From assembly GCA_942159475.1 (NCBI GenBank), contig OW804094.1, forward strand, positions 60,694,966 through 60,758,965: 64,000 bases of DNA, written 5' to 3'. Within the stretch, counting starts at the first letter, position 1; the number at the start of each line of letters is the position of its first letter. This stretch comes from Sthenelais limicola. Taxonomy: Eukaryota > Annelida > Polychaeta > Phyllodocida > Sigalionidae. This document shows positions 1-11,123 of this stretch, piece after piece. Below the pieces are notes generated by a model, which did not search any database, had not been told where the DNA came from, and saw only the letters and a list, made by a program, of their open reading frames with translations. The translations under genes and the position numbers were made by a program.

Positions 1-150
1 CGACCGACTTTTTTGAACGACCATTTTTTTTCAACCAACTTTTTACGACTGACTTTTTTGAACGACCAACTTTTTTTTAACGACAAGTTTTTTTTTTAAC
101 GACCAACTATTTTTTAACGCCAGTTTTTTTTTCAACCAACTATTTTTACA
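1..150. repeat. degenerate T-rich minisatellite, block 1
   Basis: About seven imperfect units of roughly 20 bp, each made of a short CGACCAACT/CAACCAACT-like core followed by a T-run. The block reaches the left edge of the window, so its full size is unknown. The same unit recurs at about 970-1115, which suggests one split or duplicated array. No coding potential is visible. Confidence 0.7.
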
Positions 151-546
151 GCCCTGGCTATTGCGTTGCACACTGTTTCCCTCTTCAAGAATCAAACTAC
201 TGTATAACTATAAGTTGACATCAGGCACAAATGATTGTGGCTGAGAAAATCGTTTCCAGTGGAAACGCCAAGTATATGAATTAAGTTGACACTGATTACA
301 AAGTTAAATATGTTAACAGTTGATCAAATTGGTGCATAACTTGATGATTAGTTAACTTAGTACTTGTTTTATACATGTACGAATATAAATTTCTCCATCT
401 CATGAATACTCATATTTTGTACTGAAAATAATTTGGAATTTTTAAAGGTCTTGAAGACTGAAAGTATCTTGAGTAATGCTGGGGATGATTAAACATACAT
501 CATGATCCATGGACATATAGGACTGCACTTGATATTTGTTCTTTTT

Positions 547-617
547 ACTAAACTGATAGAGTGATGATATACTAAACTGATAGAGTGATGATATACTAAA
601 CTGATAGAGTGATAGAA
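547..617. repeat. 24-bp tandem repeat, about three units
   Basis: Units start at 547, 571 and 595. The first two are identical over 24 bp (core ACTAAACTGATAGAGTGATG) and the third diverges near its end. It lies upstream of the UTP23 terminal exon, so probably in an intron or intergenic DNA. Confidence 0.85.
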
Positions 618-969
618 TGATATGACGGCAGCTGATATGGTCAACCGGAATAGGGTCGTTAGACCCTTCACAGGCATGTTAGTATAAAAACCGATTTTAT
701 TTTGTCTTGTAATTCAATTCTATAATCGCCTCATTTAAAATAAATCCATGCATTATAAAATACTTAGCTAATTATTTTCGAGGTGGGGTGTATTAAAATA
801 TCAACTATTTAAACAGGTGAGAGGTTTTGGTAGCACACCGTCTATCAACAACAACTAATTTTGGCTGTCCACGCACATGATATTGTGTTGTGGTGGTGGC
901 TCACCAGCCACAGTGGAAGTGGGTCCCAGAGTGGTGATGGTGGTGGAGCGGAGACCAGAGCGGCGTTAG

Positions 970-1115
970 ACAGTTTTTTCGACCAAATTTTTTTTCCCCA
1001 ACATACTTTACAACAAACTTTTCAGACTTTACAACTGACTTTTCAGACTTTTTTTACTTTACGACCGACTTTTTCGACTATACAACTGATTTTTTCAACT
1101 TATCACCTGACTTTA
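970..1115. repeat. degenerate T-rich minisatellite, block 2
   Basis: Repeated units of the form TTTACGACCGACTTTTTCGAC and TTTACAACTGACTTTTCAG. They resemble the block at 1-150 in both core and period. Any reading frame here is low complexity and should not be read as a gene. Confidence 0.7.
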
Positions 1116-1121
1116 CAACTT

Positions 1122-1170
1122 TATGTATGTATGTATGTATGTATGTATGTATGTATGTATGTATGTATAT
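1122..1170. repeat. (TATG)n microsatellite
   Basis: About twelve near-perfect TATG units directly after minisatellite block 2, followed by a TG/TA-rich tail to about 1210. It creates an artefactual reading frame of repeated Tyr/Val/Cys/Met. Confidence 0.95.
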
Positions 1171-1531
1171 ATGTGTGTGCGTACCTATGTGTGTGTATGT
1201 ACATATGTATTTATGAATCTAGTACGTATACTATGTAATATTAAACTGTGTATACTATGATAATGTAATTTTAAACTGTCTTAAAGTATAATAATGCCCG
1301 GCCTTGAGATAGGTTTTTCTTTAAAAAAAACATTGCTGCGGACTGCACACTTCAACTTGTATATATGATATATGATATGTACATGTTTGAGAGGCCAGAA
1401 GTGTTGTGCAGTTCTGCCAAATCATTTTAAGCGAACTAAGCGGGAAATAAGAGGTGTTGGGGTAATGGTAATGGTAATGGTGTATTGGTGTAATGTTCAG
1501 GTATGTTTAAATGATATTGTTTTCTTCCTAG

Positions 1532-1894
1532 GACCAAGGTCTGAGTAACCAAATTCGTAAAACAGCGGGCACCCCACTCCTCTATATCTCACACAACGCC
1601 ATCTCTTTGGAAGGTCCCTCCGATAAATCAAAAAGGAAATCGGAAATAATTACAACAGAGAAACTTAATCCTGTTGCCGAAATAAAGAAGCTGAAGAAGG
1701 AAACATTCGGGGAAGAAGTCCCCAAAAAGAAGCGAAAGAAAAAATTCAAAGGGACCAACCCCCTTTCATGTAAGAAGAGCAAGAAGAAGGTAGTTCAAAC
1801 TGGAAGGGCTGAAAAAAAGAAACGCTCTAGACATAAACGAATTAAGGTAGCCAATCATGTTAAAGAAGCTTTAGGACTGAAGAAAACACAATAG
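1532..1894 (+). CDS. UTP23: terminal coding exon of UTP23 (SSU processome / rRNA processing factor)
   Basis: UTP23 is a nucleolar PIN-like protein of the small-subunit processome, needed for early pre-rRNA cleavage and 18S production. The exon follows a clear acceptor (pyrimidine-rich tract, AG at 1530-1531) and begins in phase 0 with DQGLSNQIRKTAGTPLLYI, matching the end of the UTP23 PIN-like domain. The C-terminal tail contains GTNPLSCKKSKKK, closely like the conserved GPNPLSC-Lys-rich motif of animal UTP23, and ends in a basic segment typical of the family. It encodes 120 residues before TAG, about half of the usual ~250-residue protein. The 5' exons, with most of the PIN domain, are not seen and should lie to the left. 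Recognition is by recall of the family, not by a search. Confidence 0.9.
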   Translation, partial: DQGLSNQIRKTAGTPLLYISHNAISLEGPSDKSKRKSEIITTEKLNPVAEIKKLKKETFGEEVPKKKRKKKFKGTNPLSCKKSKKKVVQTGRAEKKKRSRHKRIKVANHVKEALGLKKTQ

Positions 1895-1985
1895 ATTTAG
1901 ATGTTTGTATTATGTAACGTTTTCTGCGAAAATATTGAGTTTGAAAGAATTAGCGATGGTTATTGTTGAATGTTACCTTGGAGTG

Positions 1986-1995
1986 AATAAATAAA
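1986..1995 (+). promoter_or_regulatory. overlapping AATAAA poly(A) signals of UTP23
   Basis: Two overlapping AATAAA hexamers (1986-1991 and 1990-1995) lie about 95 nt after the UTP23 stop codon. A T-rich stretch follows, as expected of a cleavage site. The 3' UTR would be about 110-130 nt. Confidence 0.75.
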
Positions 1996-2150
1996 CTTTT
2001 ACGTGTGAAATCTGAGTTTTTTATTATTGGCAAATTATTTATAATTTGACAATTATTCCTTTCAATATTTAATAATGGGGGGATGGGGTATGGAAGTACA
2101 GGCTATCGTTCGTCGTCGTCGTCCCAACATTCCAGAGTCATACTGAAATA

Positions 2151-2402
2151 TGTACAATTGGCTGCACACATTGAGCATACAAATCAGGCTGCAGGTTGAA
2201 TAGTAGGCAATAAATTCAAGTATGTTTTGTATTGCATTCAGTTTGGTTAGGTTGAAATGTATTTTGAACTTTATTTTTGTCTGTAATGTTGGTTATTAGA
2301 GACTGGTGAAGTGAATTGTACATTTTCGGAAAATCTGTCTCTTCGGTGATCTGCTCCTGGCAGTCGGGCTGCGATTTGGTCAATAGTAGGTAAATTCGAG
2401 CC
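2151..2402. repeat. dispersed repeat family, copy 1 (with partial second unit)
   Basis: This stretch matches 14011-14221 with many shared blocks, for example GTATTTTGAACTTTATTTT and GTGAATTGTACATTTTC. The start of the unit (GGCTGC…CAATAGTAGG…AAATTC) recurs at about 2368-2402, so the copy looks like one full unit plus a partial head-to-tail unit. No protein homology is seen; it is an unclassified interspersed element. Confidence 0.65.
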
Positions 2403-2646
2403 ATTTGTCATTAGATAACGCACATTTGTCCCTCCTGACCTGTCCCACCTGCTGCACTGATTGTTTAAACTTTTTAAAATCTATGATATACTAAATTAAG
2501 TAGTGGTGCAAACGATTGTAATGCTGATGAGAAGAAATTTGGTCTTTGTTAGATTTATGTGTGATATTTATAAGCCAAGATAATGTTTTATATAAAGTTC
2601 TATATCTTGCATTGGTATGTATGTATGTGCTAGGTATGTATGTGCT

Positions 2647-2720
2647 GTGCTGCACTCTAATGTGCTGCACTCTAATGTGCTGCGCAGCACAGTGCTGCAC
2701 TCTAGAGTGCACAGTGCTCC
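2647..2720. repeat. short TGCTGCACTCTAATG-type tandem repeat with palindromes
   Basis: Two to three copies of a 16-bp unit containing GTGCTGCACTCTAAT, followed by self-complementary words such as CTGCGCAGCA and GCACTCTAGAGTGC. It is a small minisatellite able to fold back. No gene is seen. Confidence 0.7.
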
Positions 2721-2839
2721 CTCCAGGACATCAAAGATACATCATTCATGGCACTTATGAATATATGACGTAACAAATTTGCCAATACTTTTGTATGTCA
2801 AAGGTTCTATGATTAGAAGCATATCCTTGTTTTTTACAG

Positions 2840-3015
2840 ATATAGCAGTTAATAAATGGCATATTTCATCAAGGCATGATACCTCATTAGACTCCATCAA
2901 TCTGAAGGCTGTAGCTCTGGTACTTATAGGCCGATTTGAGGATTGCTGTGCAGATCCTCAGCTCCCATGTGTGTTCCTTATACATTTGTTGTACCTTCCA
3001 TTCTTCAAACTTTGA
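2840..3015 (+). CDS. candidate coding exon, function unknown (weak)
   Basis: A good acceptor (TTGTTTTTTACAG ending at 2839) is followed by an open frame of 57 codons in phase 2, closed by TGA at 3013-3015. Its composition looks protein-like, with a hydrophobic, Cys-containing end (GRFEDCCADPQLPCVFLIHL). I recognise no family. No AATAAA is found soon after the stop, and no partner exon was identified nearby, so it may be a relic or chance. If real, it would be a terminal coding exon on the same strand as UTP23. Confidence 0.2.
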
Positions 3016-3865
3016 ATCACATGTCACAATATCATCATTTACCATTATTACCAATTATGTCAATGAGTCGTCCTCAGATAAGCCTACCACTAGCGCCTCT
3101 GATTATAGTTACCAACTCAGGATAGGCAAATCAGTAGTCTAATTATAAACATTTTTCATGTAGTGTAAATAATTTATATATCAGATTGAGCTGTCACTTC
3201 TAGTATATAATATATTGTTAAAGTGTGCATGTTTACTTATCTATTACTTATCTTTTATACCGGTTATATGTTTACCGGACAATATGTTTGATCTATGATG
3301 TCATACCTCATGGGTGAGGATTTGTATAAATACCGGAGGGCCTGCGAGTCCTGGCAGTTGAGCTTTGGACATTGACCAATAATCGTCATGCTGTTTTAAC
3401 TCAGAGTTGGGCTCATAAGAAATACCGATAGTGTTTAAGCATAAATCACACCAACGATGTTAAGGCAAGTTAATTGGTGGACACTTCCATGCTTCGAATT
3501 TTCAATGGCCATTTTAAGTATCTTATGGAGTAAATATCCACAAAACAAAGGTAGTAACCCTCGGCCTGTGACCCTCCCCATAGTAGTAACCATTGGAATT
3601 GGGTTTTTTCTGGGATCTCGTTATCCCAGATATATCATGAGTACAGACCCTGGGCCTCGACCTGGTATTTTTCCCGTCTCTGCTATATGCTGACAGGGCC
3701 ACATGGTCCCGTCGCCACATTGACCCAGTTGCCGGTCTGTTGAGGTCAGATCCAAGTTCTCCCGCCGTATTGACCCAGATAGCGCGCCCACGTGGTCAGA
3801 CCGTGCCATAGTTGTCTGCCTCACATTTAGATGAAGGTGGTCTGAATGTATATATATATATATAA
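3016..3865. other. non-coding stretch
   Basis: AT-rich DNA with no supported exon. Short frames at about 3457-3880 on both strands have no recognisable motif. A (TA)n run lies at 3849-3863, next to the retrotransposon-like tail that follows. Confidence 0.5.
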
Positions 3866-3952
3866 AACTTTTATTCACATATTACATATACAAAGAGATA
3901 TAATAATTAGAAAAGGACGCGGTCCTCACCAAGGTGATCTTCCTGGGGGCCC
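3866..3952 (-). repeat. retrotransposon-like 3' tail, copy 1
   Basis: Read on the minus strand it has a short self-complementary segment (GATCACCTTGGTGAGG), then an A-rich stretch and a terminal AATAAAAG. The same layout occurs at 17789-17855 (CATCACCTCTGAGGTGAGG, then AATAAACCTGAATAAAA). A conserved hairpin followed by an A-rich end suggests the 3' tail of a non-LTR element or SINE. The assignment rests on only two copies. Confidence 0.45.
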
Positions 3953-3987
3953 TTTTTAAAATAATAATTGTGATAATTCTTGAGAAC

Positions 3988-4533
3988 TTAAAGGTATACG
4001 CGGGTGTCCACGCCCACGCCACCTAGCGGCTCCTATTTTTCTTTGAAATATTTCGTTATCATTATAAGTTGAGATGTATTTGTGCACGATTTCCAATATC
4101 TACAGGGTTTATTTTCATTACAGCACTTTTGAGTCATGTTTTTAAGATTCATTTGTATTGGTTATGCTTATGTTTATTGGTTATTTTATACTTCAAATGA
4201 CCATAACTTTTTTTTAACCCCGTCAACGTATAGTTTTTTTTTGGTAAATTAGTAGCATGATACACCAAATATATGTGTAGAAAGTTTTGATGAAAAGTCA
4301 CCGATCAATTTTTTTTTTATATAGTGAAACGTGAAAAAAAACACATTTTTCCATAGACTTTAATGCTAAAGCACTGTTATTTTCAGGCAGCTGTAGAAAA
4401 AAAAATAAGTCGTTGAGATATACTTTTTTTTTCATTTCTTGCTTTCTTATGTAGTCAGGAATGATCCCTGAACGTTTCATGAAAAAGTCACCGACCAATC
4501 TTTTTTCCATTGAACACCCGCGTATACCTTTAA
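3988..4533. mobile_element. MITE with TTAA flanks and 16-bp terminal inverted repeats
   Basis: The left end TTAA-AGGTATACGCGGGTGT (3988-4007) is the exact reverse complement of the right end at 4514-4533. Taking TTAA (3988-3991 and 4530-4533) as the target-site duplication leaves a 538-bp element with 16-bp inverted ends. TTAA duplication is the hallmark of piggyBac-type transposition, but the terminal bases are not the usual CCC/CCT, so the superfamily is an inference. The interior is AT-rich with T-runs and has no transposase frame, so it would be non-autonomous. Confidence 0.75.
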
Positions 4534-5894
4534 ACTAACAATGATCAAAAACTTAAGCTAACATATATCATGACGGAAGTTTACTTTAGCATAGAGATTG
4601 TCTTTTATAATAAATTAATATTCTATTAGATAGTTCAATATCGATAGAGTGTCCGTGTGAGATTGTGATTGTTCATTCTTTCGTCAGTGTTTTTCAGAGT
4701 CATTGTTTATCTAATGAGTTGTAGTTGTTTCTTCTATGTCAGTTCGATGTTTTTGAATTCTGTTGAAGAGATTCATTCCAGAGTGGAAATAGAATCAATA
4801 TTACCTTTGACCGCTAAACACAAGTGTTGAGAAGGATATTGTATCTTTAAGATAATACAGATTTACATTTACAAGACATATTAATAATATCACTGAGTAT
4901 TCGTATACACTGGTACAATCTTCGCTATCTTTTGACACCACCCTAAAAAATTTTAGGGATAGAGTATAAATTAACAGGAATCATCTCCCTCCTTTACTGG
5001 ATGGAAGTTTTATATTACAATAAATTAACCAAATCGACACCTTCCTTATACTGGGAGGGAGTTTACATTCATATCCGTCCTATACTGGTTGGATTAATCT
5101 TAAAACATAGAAAGTCAAAAGTAAACTGTTTTACCAAAAGTGGTCTGTTTTAGTCAAATGACAACTATGGTGTCTGTACTTGAACCCAAATATGTTGGAA
5201 ATAAAAATTAGTTGATGAAGTATATTATCCTTATGTACACATTGTGTAATATTTAGATTTGATGAATTAAAGCATGTTTTAGAGACGATATGAAATGTAA
5301 AATGTGAAATGTAAAATGTGTAAAAGTTGGTCGTTAGACGTCAGCGCTACCCTCAGGAAACAGGAATTTTAGTAAATGCTTCAAGGCCAAACCAGGTCCA
5401 GCTCATGCCAAAACAATGTGAATCTAGAAATATAACTGAGCTATTTGAATGCTTTTCACAATAATTCTTGCATATCATGTGAAATATATGCTAAACTTAG
5501 AACTTTCTGCTGTTATATTCAATTGATGGTCAATAATTAGCTTATTTCCAAGCATTTTTGCCTACGCGATCAGCATATTAGGCTGAGAAGCTTACGACGT
5601 GCCCTAGGCTAGGGGAATGGCACTTGGATTTCTTGATGTCTGACCAAATCGTGTCAAAATCATGAGAAATTTGCTGGTTTGGATGTATTTATGAGAAGGT
5701 ATGCTTCATTTCATTTGATTTGCAAGCCTATATGTCATTCTTAAGCTTGTAATAGGCAAATCCCCTATTATCGCTCACTATGTAACTGGCAGCCTCATGT
5801 GTCCGTGCTGACATTATCAGTCACTGAACGTAACAGGATTCACCCATAAAATGATTTAAAATTGCTCCTACAACGAAGAGAAAGCTTATTTAAT
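4534..5894. other. non-coding stretch
   Basis: AT-rich sequence with no supported exon or RNA gene. A short alternating repeat of AAATGTAAAATGTG occurs at about 5291-5320. Nothing else stands out. Confidence 0.5.
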
Positions 5895-6353
5895 GGGATA
5901 TCTGTTGATTTGATTATACATAAACTTAGAATCTGTGATATTGTGTAATTATTGCAAGGTTTGATTCTCATAGGCTTACTGACACTGTCAGCAAGGCAAG
6001 GGCAGGCAAGATTTTGCATGATTTCGGAAGAAAACTTTTAGGTCTGTCTGAGCAGAGGGAGGCTGTTTCACATTCAAAATGGCTTCCTTAAGATGGACCA
6101 TATCCATATTCAACTGGATTATTACAGGAATTTCATTTTACATTTAGTTTTAACGAGATTTGGGCGATTTAAAATTGGGTTTTGCTCAAAATATTTCTCT
6201 ATGTAATTTTAACACTGACACTGAGAATTCTGACCTTTTACGCAGCAATATTTTATCCTGTTTTATTCATGGGATATCTGTTGATTTGACTATACATGAA
6301 CTTAGAATCTGTGATATTGTGTTATTATTGCAAGGTTCGATTCACATAGGCCT
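5895..6353. repeat. pair of ~82-bp direct repeats, 376 bp apart
   Basis: 5895-5976 and 6271-6353 share GGGATATCTGTTGATTTGA, then CTTAGAATCTGTGATATTGT and a TTATTGCAAGGTT(C/T)GATTC segment, with about ten differences. The final GGTTCGATTC resembles a tRNA B-box, so a tRNA-derived SINE origin is possible but not shown. Confidence 0.65.
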
Positions 6354-6707
6354 AGGCTATATAACGACGAAGAAGAACATGACCATCTAAATGGCTGTCA
6401 TTACATTTTTCAAAATTATTTATTTCTATATTATAACCTCTATATTAGTGTTCAGGAACTAGTCAGTACGATACAAAAGTATCTTGAGATTGTCTGAAAT
6501 ATCAAGAGTCCAAAATGTTTTTCTCTGAGAAATTTCGTTCATAAGTTTGGTAGAATTTGATTAGTTCACCTATAATTACGATCCCAGAATTATCTCTCAC
6601 AAGAAGATTGCCACTTGTTTTCTATGACTTTAGCCTTCAGCCGCAGTCATAGGAAAACAACAATGCATGGGGGTTCTGTAAACCGAATGGGCCGGTGAAT
6701 ATATAGA

Positions 6708-6843
6708 TGGAACATAGCAAGGGGGAAGTGTGGACACTTGTTAGTGACTGAGGGAGCACGGGAAGTTAGAGGGCGTTAGCCTGAGATCTTCTGTGCTCCC
6801 GAGGTCACTAACAAGTGTACAGACTTCACCCGAGCTTTGTTCC
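6708..6843. repeat. long foldback (hairpin MITE-like)
   Basis: Arms of about 63 nt (6708-6770 and 6781-6843) are complementary with around a dozen mismatches, separated by about 10 nt. The core word ACACTTGTTAGTGAC is perfectly inverted. Weaker complementarity continues outward to about 6690 and 6859. Arms this long fit a foldback transposon rather than a microRNA precursor. Confidence 0.7.
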
Positions 6844-6859
6844 ATATTTATTACACCCC

Positions 6860-8597
6860 ATTAAGAAATAAAAATAAATATGAATAAAAGAAGTAATTTC
6901 AGTTTTTGGTGGACCCACTTGTATGTGCCAAGGGTGGCATAATTTTCATGTTATGCACTACCTTGACCAAGTGTGGCATACAATGCTGAAGGTATAGGCA
7001 ACTCCAGCACAGGGGTGTAATACATTTTTGTATTAACATTGTTAACTAGAAGTAAGAACAAAACAATGAACAACTTTGGGTTGGTTTGATGGTAAGAAGA
7101 AAAGTGGTTTATTCAGACTTTTCAGAAAAGAAGTGATGTATAAATTGTGATCGCTTCTTCCTGTTGACTTTGTCTACTTCGGAAATAAAGACCCGGTGTT
7201 GGGGAAAAAGCAATGCATTGGGGTGGGGCATACATCATGTTTTAATCCTTAATCAATCACTGTGCTTTCAACAGATTTCACTTGGTGATCGATTGATTGG
7301 TTGTTCCCGCAGTCAGCTACTCTTTCTTGCATGACTGATCGATGAACTGCCCGACTTTTGATTTTCTTACTATGGTGGCCAATAGGAACGTGTTCATTAA
7401 CATTACTCGTTTGCTCGGGATCCAGGTCACTCTCGGATTCTCACCACATATGTTATTGAGATATTGCTATTCAGGCTTGTGTTTTTACATATACAAAATA
7501 CACATTTGTGAGCATATATAACATCTAAATGTAAGACATTGGACCCCAGATACAAAAGAAATCATGAGGCAGTTCCTTATCGGTATATTATTGAATGGAA
7601 AATGGGACATACTAGGCCTAGTAGTCAGTAAGATTGGCGATGCTATAGAGAAAACACATTAAATTATCAATGGGGACTAAATGTCTTTTTATTAGTCAAA
7701 TTACCTAGATGCGGAGGCGGTAAAGTATCGTAGTTCTGTAAAACATGAAATTTATACTGAACCATTAATAAAGGATGAACTTCATCGGCACTTATGGACC
7801 TGTCCGAACTGTTATAAACCATCATCATATGAAGTGTCAGCCAAACAAGAAACTCTCAAATTGCATATAAATCTTGCTTAGAGACCTAGTGATATTACAA
7901 TATAATTTTCAAGCAATCATTTCTTTGTCGTAAGAATTTAATTCTCTTGTAACCATAATTATGTATTTCACATCTATACCGACAGATATTCCATGTATGC
8001 CGAAGTATTCCTGCCCAGTTGTTAGCCACGAGGATTAAGTAAAATGCTCTTGTACTTAAAAATGTCGTGTCCTCAGTTGGAGTGTTTCTCGCATATTATA
8101 GCTGGAAAGAGAATGTAAATTATTGTTACAATTCGTGATTTACTGAACTAATATGCACTGCAATTCAATGTTTAACTCAAGTATAGGCTAATGATAAGTG
8201 TAATCCGCTCTCTGGACCAAGTTGATCCCCATGACCTTAACAGGACCCCCTTCAATGAATGTTTATTCAAGGTTGCGTACATATTGGGTGAGAAGTGAGT
8301 GTGATATTCAAATACTTTCCCCAGTACCGATGTAAGAATATACTGCTTCGGTAGCGTCTCACGGGTGACTTGCATTGAAGGCTGCGATAGTGTACTGTGC
8401 AACTTTAATGTTTGGGGTTCAATAATGACTACTTGTAACTGTACTTTATGAATCCCATGGAAAACAAAATTGCATCTAATTCTATAGATGTTTTTTTACA
8501 CGAAACCTGGACCATTTTGGAAAGGAAAGGGACCCGTGGAATGTGAGAAGGGGATCGAAACTATATGAATGAGTGTGTTTCTTACTTTGATTTGCAG
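6860..8597. other. non-coding stretch, probably intergenic or intronic
   Basis: No supported coding exon. An acceptor-like sequence near 7275 is followed by a frame of only about 19 codons and was not accepted. Upstream exons of the gene ending at 20.3 kb could lie here unseen. Confidence 0.4.
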
Positions 8598-8650
8598 AAT
8601 CAACATGGAAATCTACCCTCTAGCGCTGAGTAATTATGATAAGCGTTTAG
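8598..8650 (+). CDS. candidate internal exon A of unidentified gene
   Basis: A 53-nt segment between an acceptor (CTTACTTTGATTTGCAG, AG at 8596-8597) and a perfect donor (AG|GTAAGT at 8651). Only one of three frames is open, reading INMEIYPLALSNYDKRL. It starts in phase 2 and ends in phase 1, matching the phase-1 start of the exon at 13305. I do not recognise the protein. Confidence rests on splice-site quality, the single open frame and phase agreement. Confidence 0.45.
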
Positions 8651-10911
8651 GTAAGTCTTCCACTTCCCACAAATGATTGTATTGTATTCTTTACGCAAAA
8701 TGGTATTTGCGCCTTACTTTCCTTTTCAAACGAAATATTTCATGGGGGATCCAGTTTTTCAAATTGAGGGGGCATACTTTCAAATTTTATTTTAAAGAAT
8801 GCATTTATATAATATATTCATCTATATGATTAATTGCTCAGCTTTTGTTCTGCAATGCTTTAAATATTCAGAGATGCCACTCACTTATTTCAAACCTTAA
8901 ATTGACCATGATGACATTATTAAGTAATCTTAAAATCACCCAAAAGGAATTTTCGTTCTGTGCGGAATACTTCACCAGACATTGTTTGTAAACTTAAGGG
9001 TTTTGGTTCTGAACTTTTCTTAAATACAGCGTTAGGCCTACTCACCATTCAAGGATTCATTTTAAGCGCATCCAAGTATTTTCCGTAATGCCCGATTTCA
9101 TTATATATTTAGTTTTAAAGTAACATTGGGTAACTCTGAACTCACATTGGCCTGCGTCTGAGAATTATTTAAGTTGTATAAGGTAATAAATATCAGAAAT
9201 GCAGCCATCTGTACATTAAGGCTTCATGTAATAGTTTGTGTTCTAGAGTTGATACTTGAAGGTACATTTATGTCATCGACTATAATCGAACTATTTTATA
9301 ACCTATTTACATCCCCTCTCACACTCCCTCTCTGTAAGAAACAGAATCTCTGAACATTTCAAGGCCATGCATTTAAAAGATTCCAACAGGAGGCCATGTG
9401 ATGTTATTTCAGGCCGTTCGACCTATAAGTTAGTTTTCCAACCCTTGAATTTATTTACCCAAGTTCTAGGCTTTTCCAATCCCCATTATTGGAATTCAGT
9501 TGATAAAATGTACATTAAAGTATATCCTACTTTATATATAGCTAGCTAGCTTATATTCAACTGCATATGACCGAGGGACCCAATTATTTCATGTAACACT
9601 AAGTTATTTTACGGTAATCGAACATCACCTTGCAAGTCCAAGCCAGACCATGGTTTACATTATATTTTTCAAGAAAACCACTTATATCACTCGGTAATAA
9701 CAGCATATGCTTAAATGAGATACGGCGCATAGAAGACAATGTACTTATATGGTATAAAGCAACTAACATAATATCAGATGAAAGGTACAACGGAGAATGG
9801 TTGTTTTATCTTACTCCAAAATAATAAAGAGCAATAATAAGCTAATTATCCAGGCAACAGTACACGTCCTCATAGGAATTAAAACTTCCAGGCCATCACT
9901 AACATTGTTGATGAATGATGACTGCAGGCAAGGATCTCATGCTCATCTCTCCATGTAAATGTATTCATATACTGCAAAACCCCATGTTTAATACACTAAT
10001 ATCCTCCGCAATTACCACCAGAAAATCTCTCTTTTTCCACTCCGGTCTGAATTATCATTCGTAATAGGCAATGAATTAGATAATAGAGTCAGAGGCGAGA
10101 TTTAAAGCAGCAACTATGTTTTCATTCTGTCATGATAAGGAAGCAGGTTGTCCTGTTGATGGAAGGTATTACCTGAATCTTTATCATGCCAAAGGCGATG
10201 CTCCTCAAAAACTGAAGTCGGCCCAGGCAGTTAAGAGACGGGAGTTAAATAATGATTAGCAATTATTAGTCCAATTGTTAATCCAAATGAGTAATTCAGT
10301 GTTCAATCTGTGACAATTATTGATAACCTTTAGATAAAATTCCGGGCTAATGGCTTCTGAAACAAGCAATGCCCAGGGCCCTTTCCCGAGAAATATGGAT
10401 GGTTCCTGGGAATTCCGCTTGGTGACGTTCTCTCCCAGTGCCCTGATGGAATCGATACACTGGCTAAGTGGCATGCGTCAGGGCGACGAGAACGTCGCAA
10501 CCGTCAACCCTCCTTAAATATTGCCAGTATACATGTATCTTCTGAATGCCGACGAACAAATGTGATACAATTTAAAGTTTGATGGTTTGACAAATGAAAG
10601 CTTAATATTCACCAAGAGCGTTTTTACATATTAAAAACAATTAGTTGTCTAGCACTTCAGTGCGTGTCTGTATATGGGTGGGCATAGTAGGCTATAACCA
10701 TATATGCATACACCTACCTCATACACCTACCGGTATTGACAGTTATAATAATAAGTATAATGTTGTAAACAAAATAATGCGACTGTGTGTATATAGGGCC
10801 TATATGATCTTTTAATTCCTTATTTCCATATTAAATCCTGATAGGAAAGTCGCATGCCTTCAACTATACTCGTGTTTGCCTGGGTCCTATTCGAGCCTTG
10901 CTTTTGTGTAG
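8651..10911. other. presumed intron
   Basis: Begins with GTAAGT. No convincing exon on either strand. Short frames at 9367-9824 and 10256-10474 have no recognisable motif. The stretch is AT-rich and has no obvious repeat other than simple TA/GCTA runs near 9540. Confidence 0.4.
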
Positions 10912-11011
10912 CCCTGAGCCCTACGAGTGGAGGCAAGCTCTGAGGTCCTACCTTGCGGATTATATTAAGGTGGACGCCAAGAAAAATGCCATCGAATATG
11001 TACTTCATACT
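10912..11011 (+). CDS. candidate internal exon B of unidentified gene
   Basis: A 100-nt segment after a strong acceptor (CCTTGCTTTTGTGTAG, AG at 10910-10911) and before GTATGT at 11012. One frame is open: PEPYEWRQALRSYLADY continuing to YVLHT, 33 full codons of ordinary protein composition. It enters in phase 2 and leaves in phase 0. It therefore cannot follow exon A directly. It could join exon C only through the internal acceptor at 13320-13321, which is phase 0. Either a small exon is missing on one side or splicing is alternative. Family unknown. Confidence 0.45.
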
Positions 11012-11123
11012 GTATGTATATATATATGTGTAACTATATTAATCATTTCTTTTGATCAGAAGAGTTATCAAATTTTGAAGATGAATGTTATCCATTTCTT
11101 ACTTGCCGTACGTTTCATACCAT

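Noticed and set aside
861..1238. 125-codon plus-strand frame
   Set aside because: It consists of the T-rich minisatellite and the (TATG)n microsatellite; low-complexity artefact.
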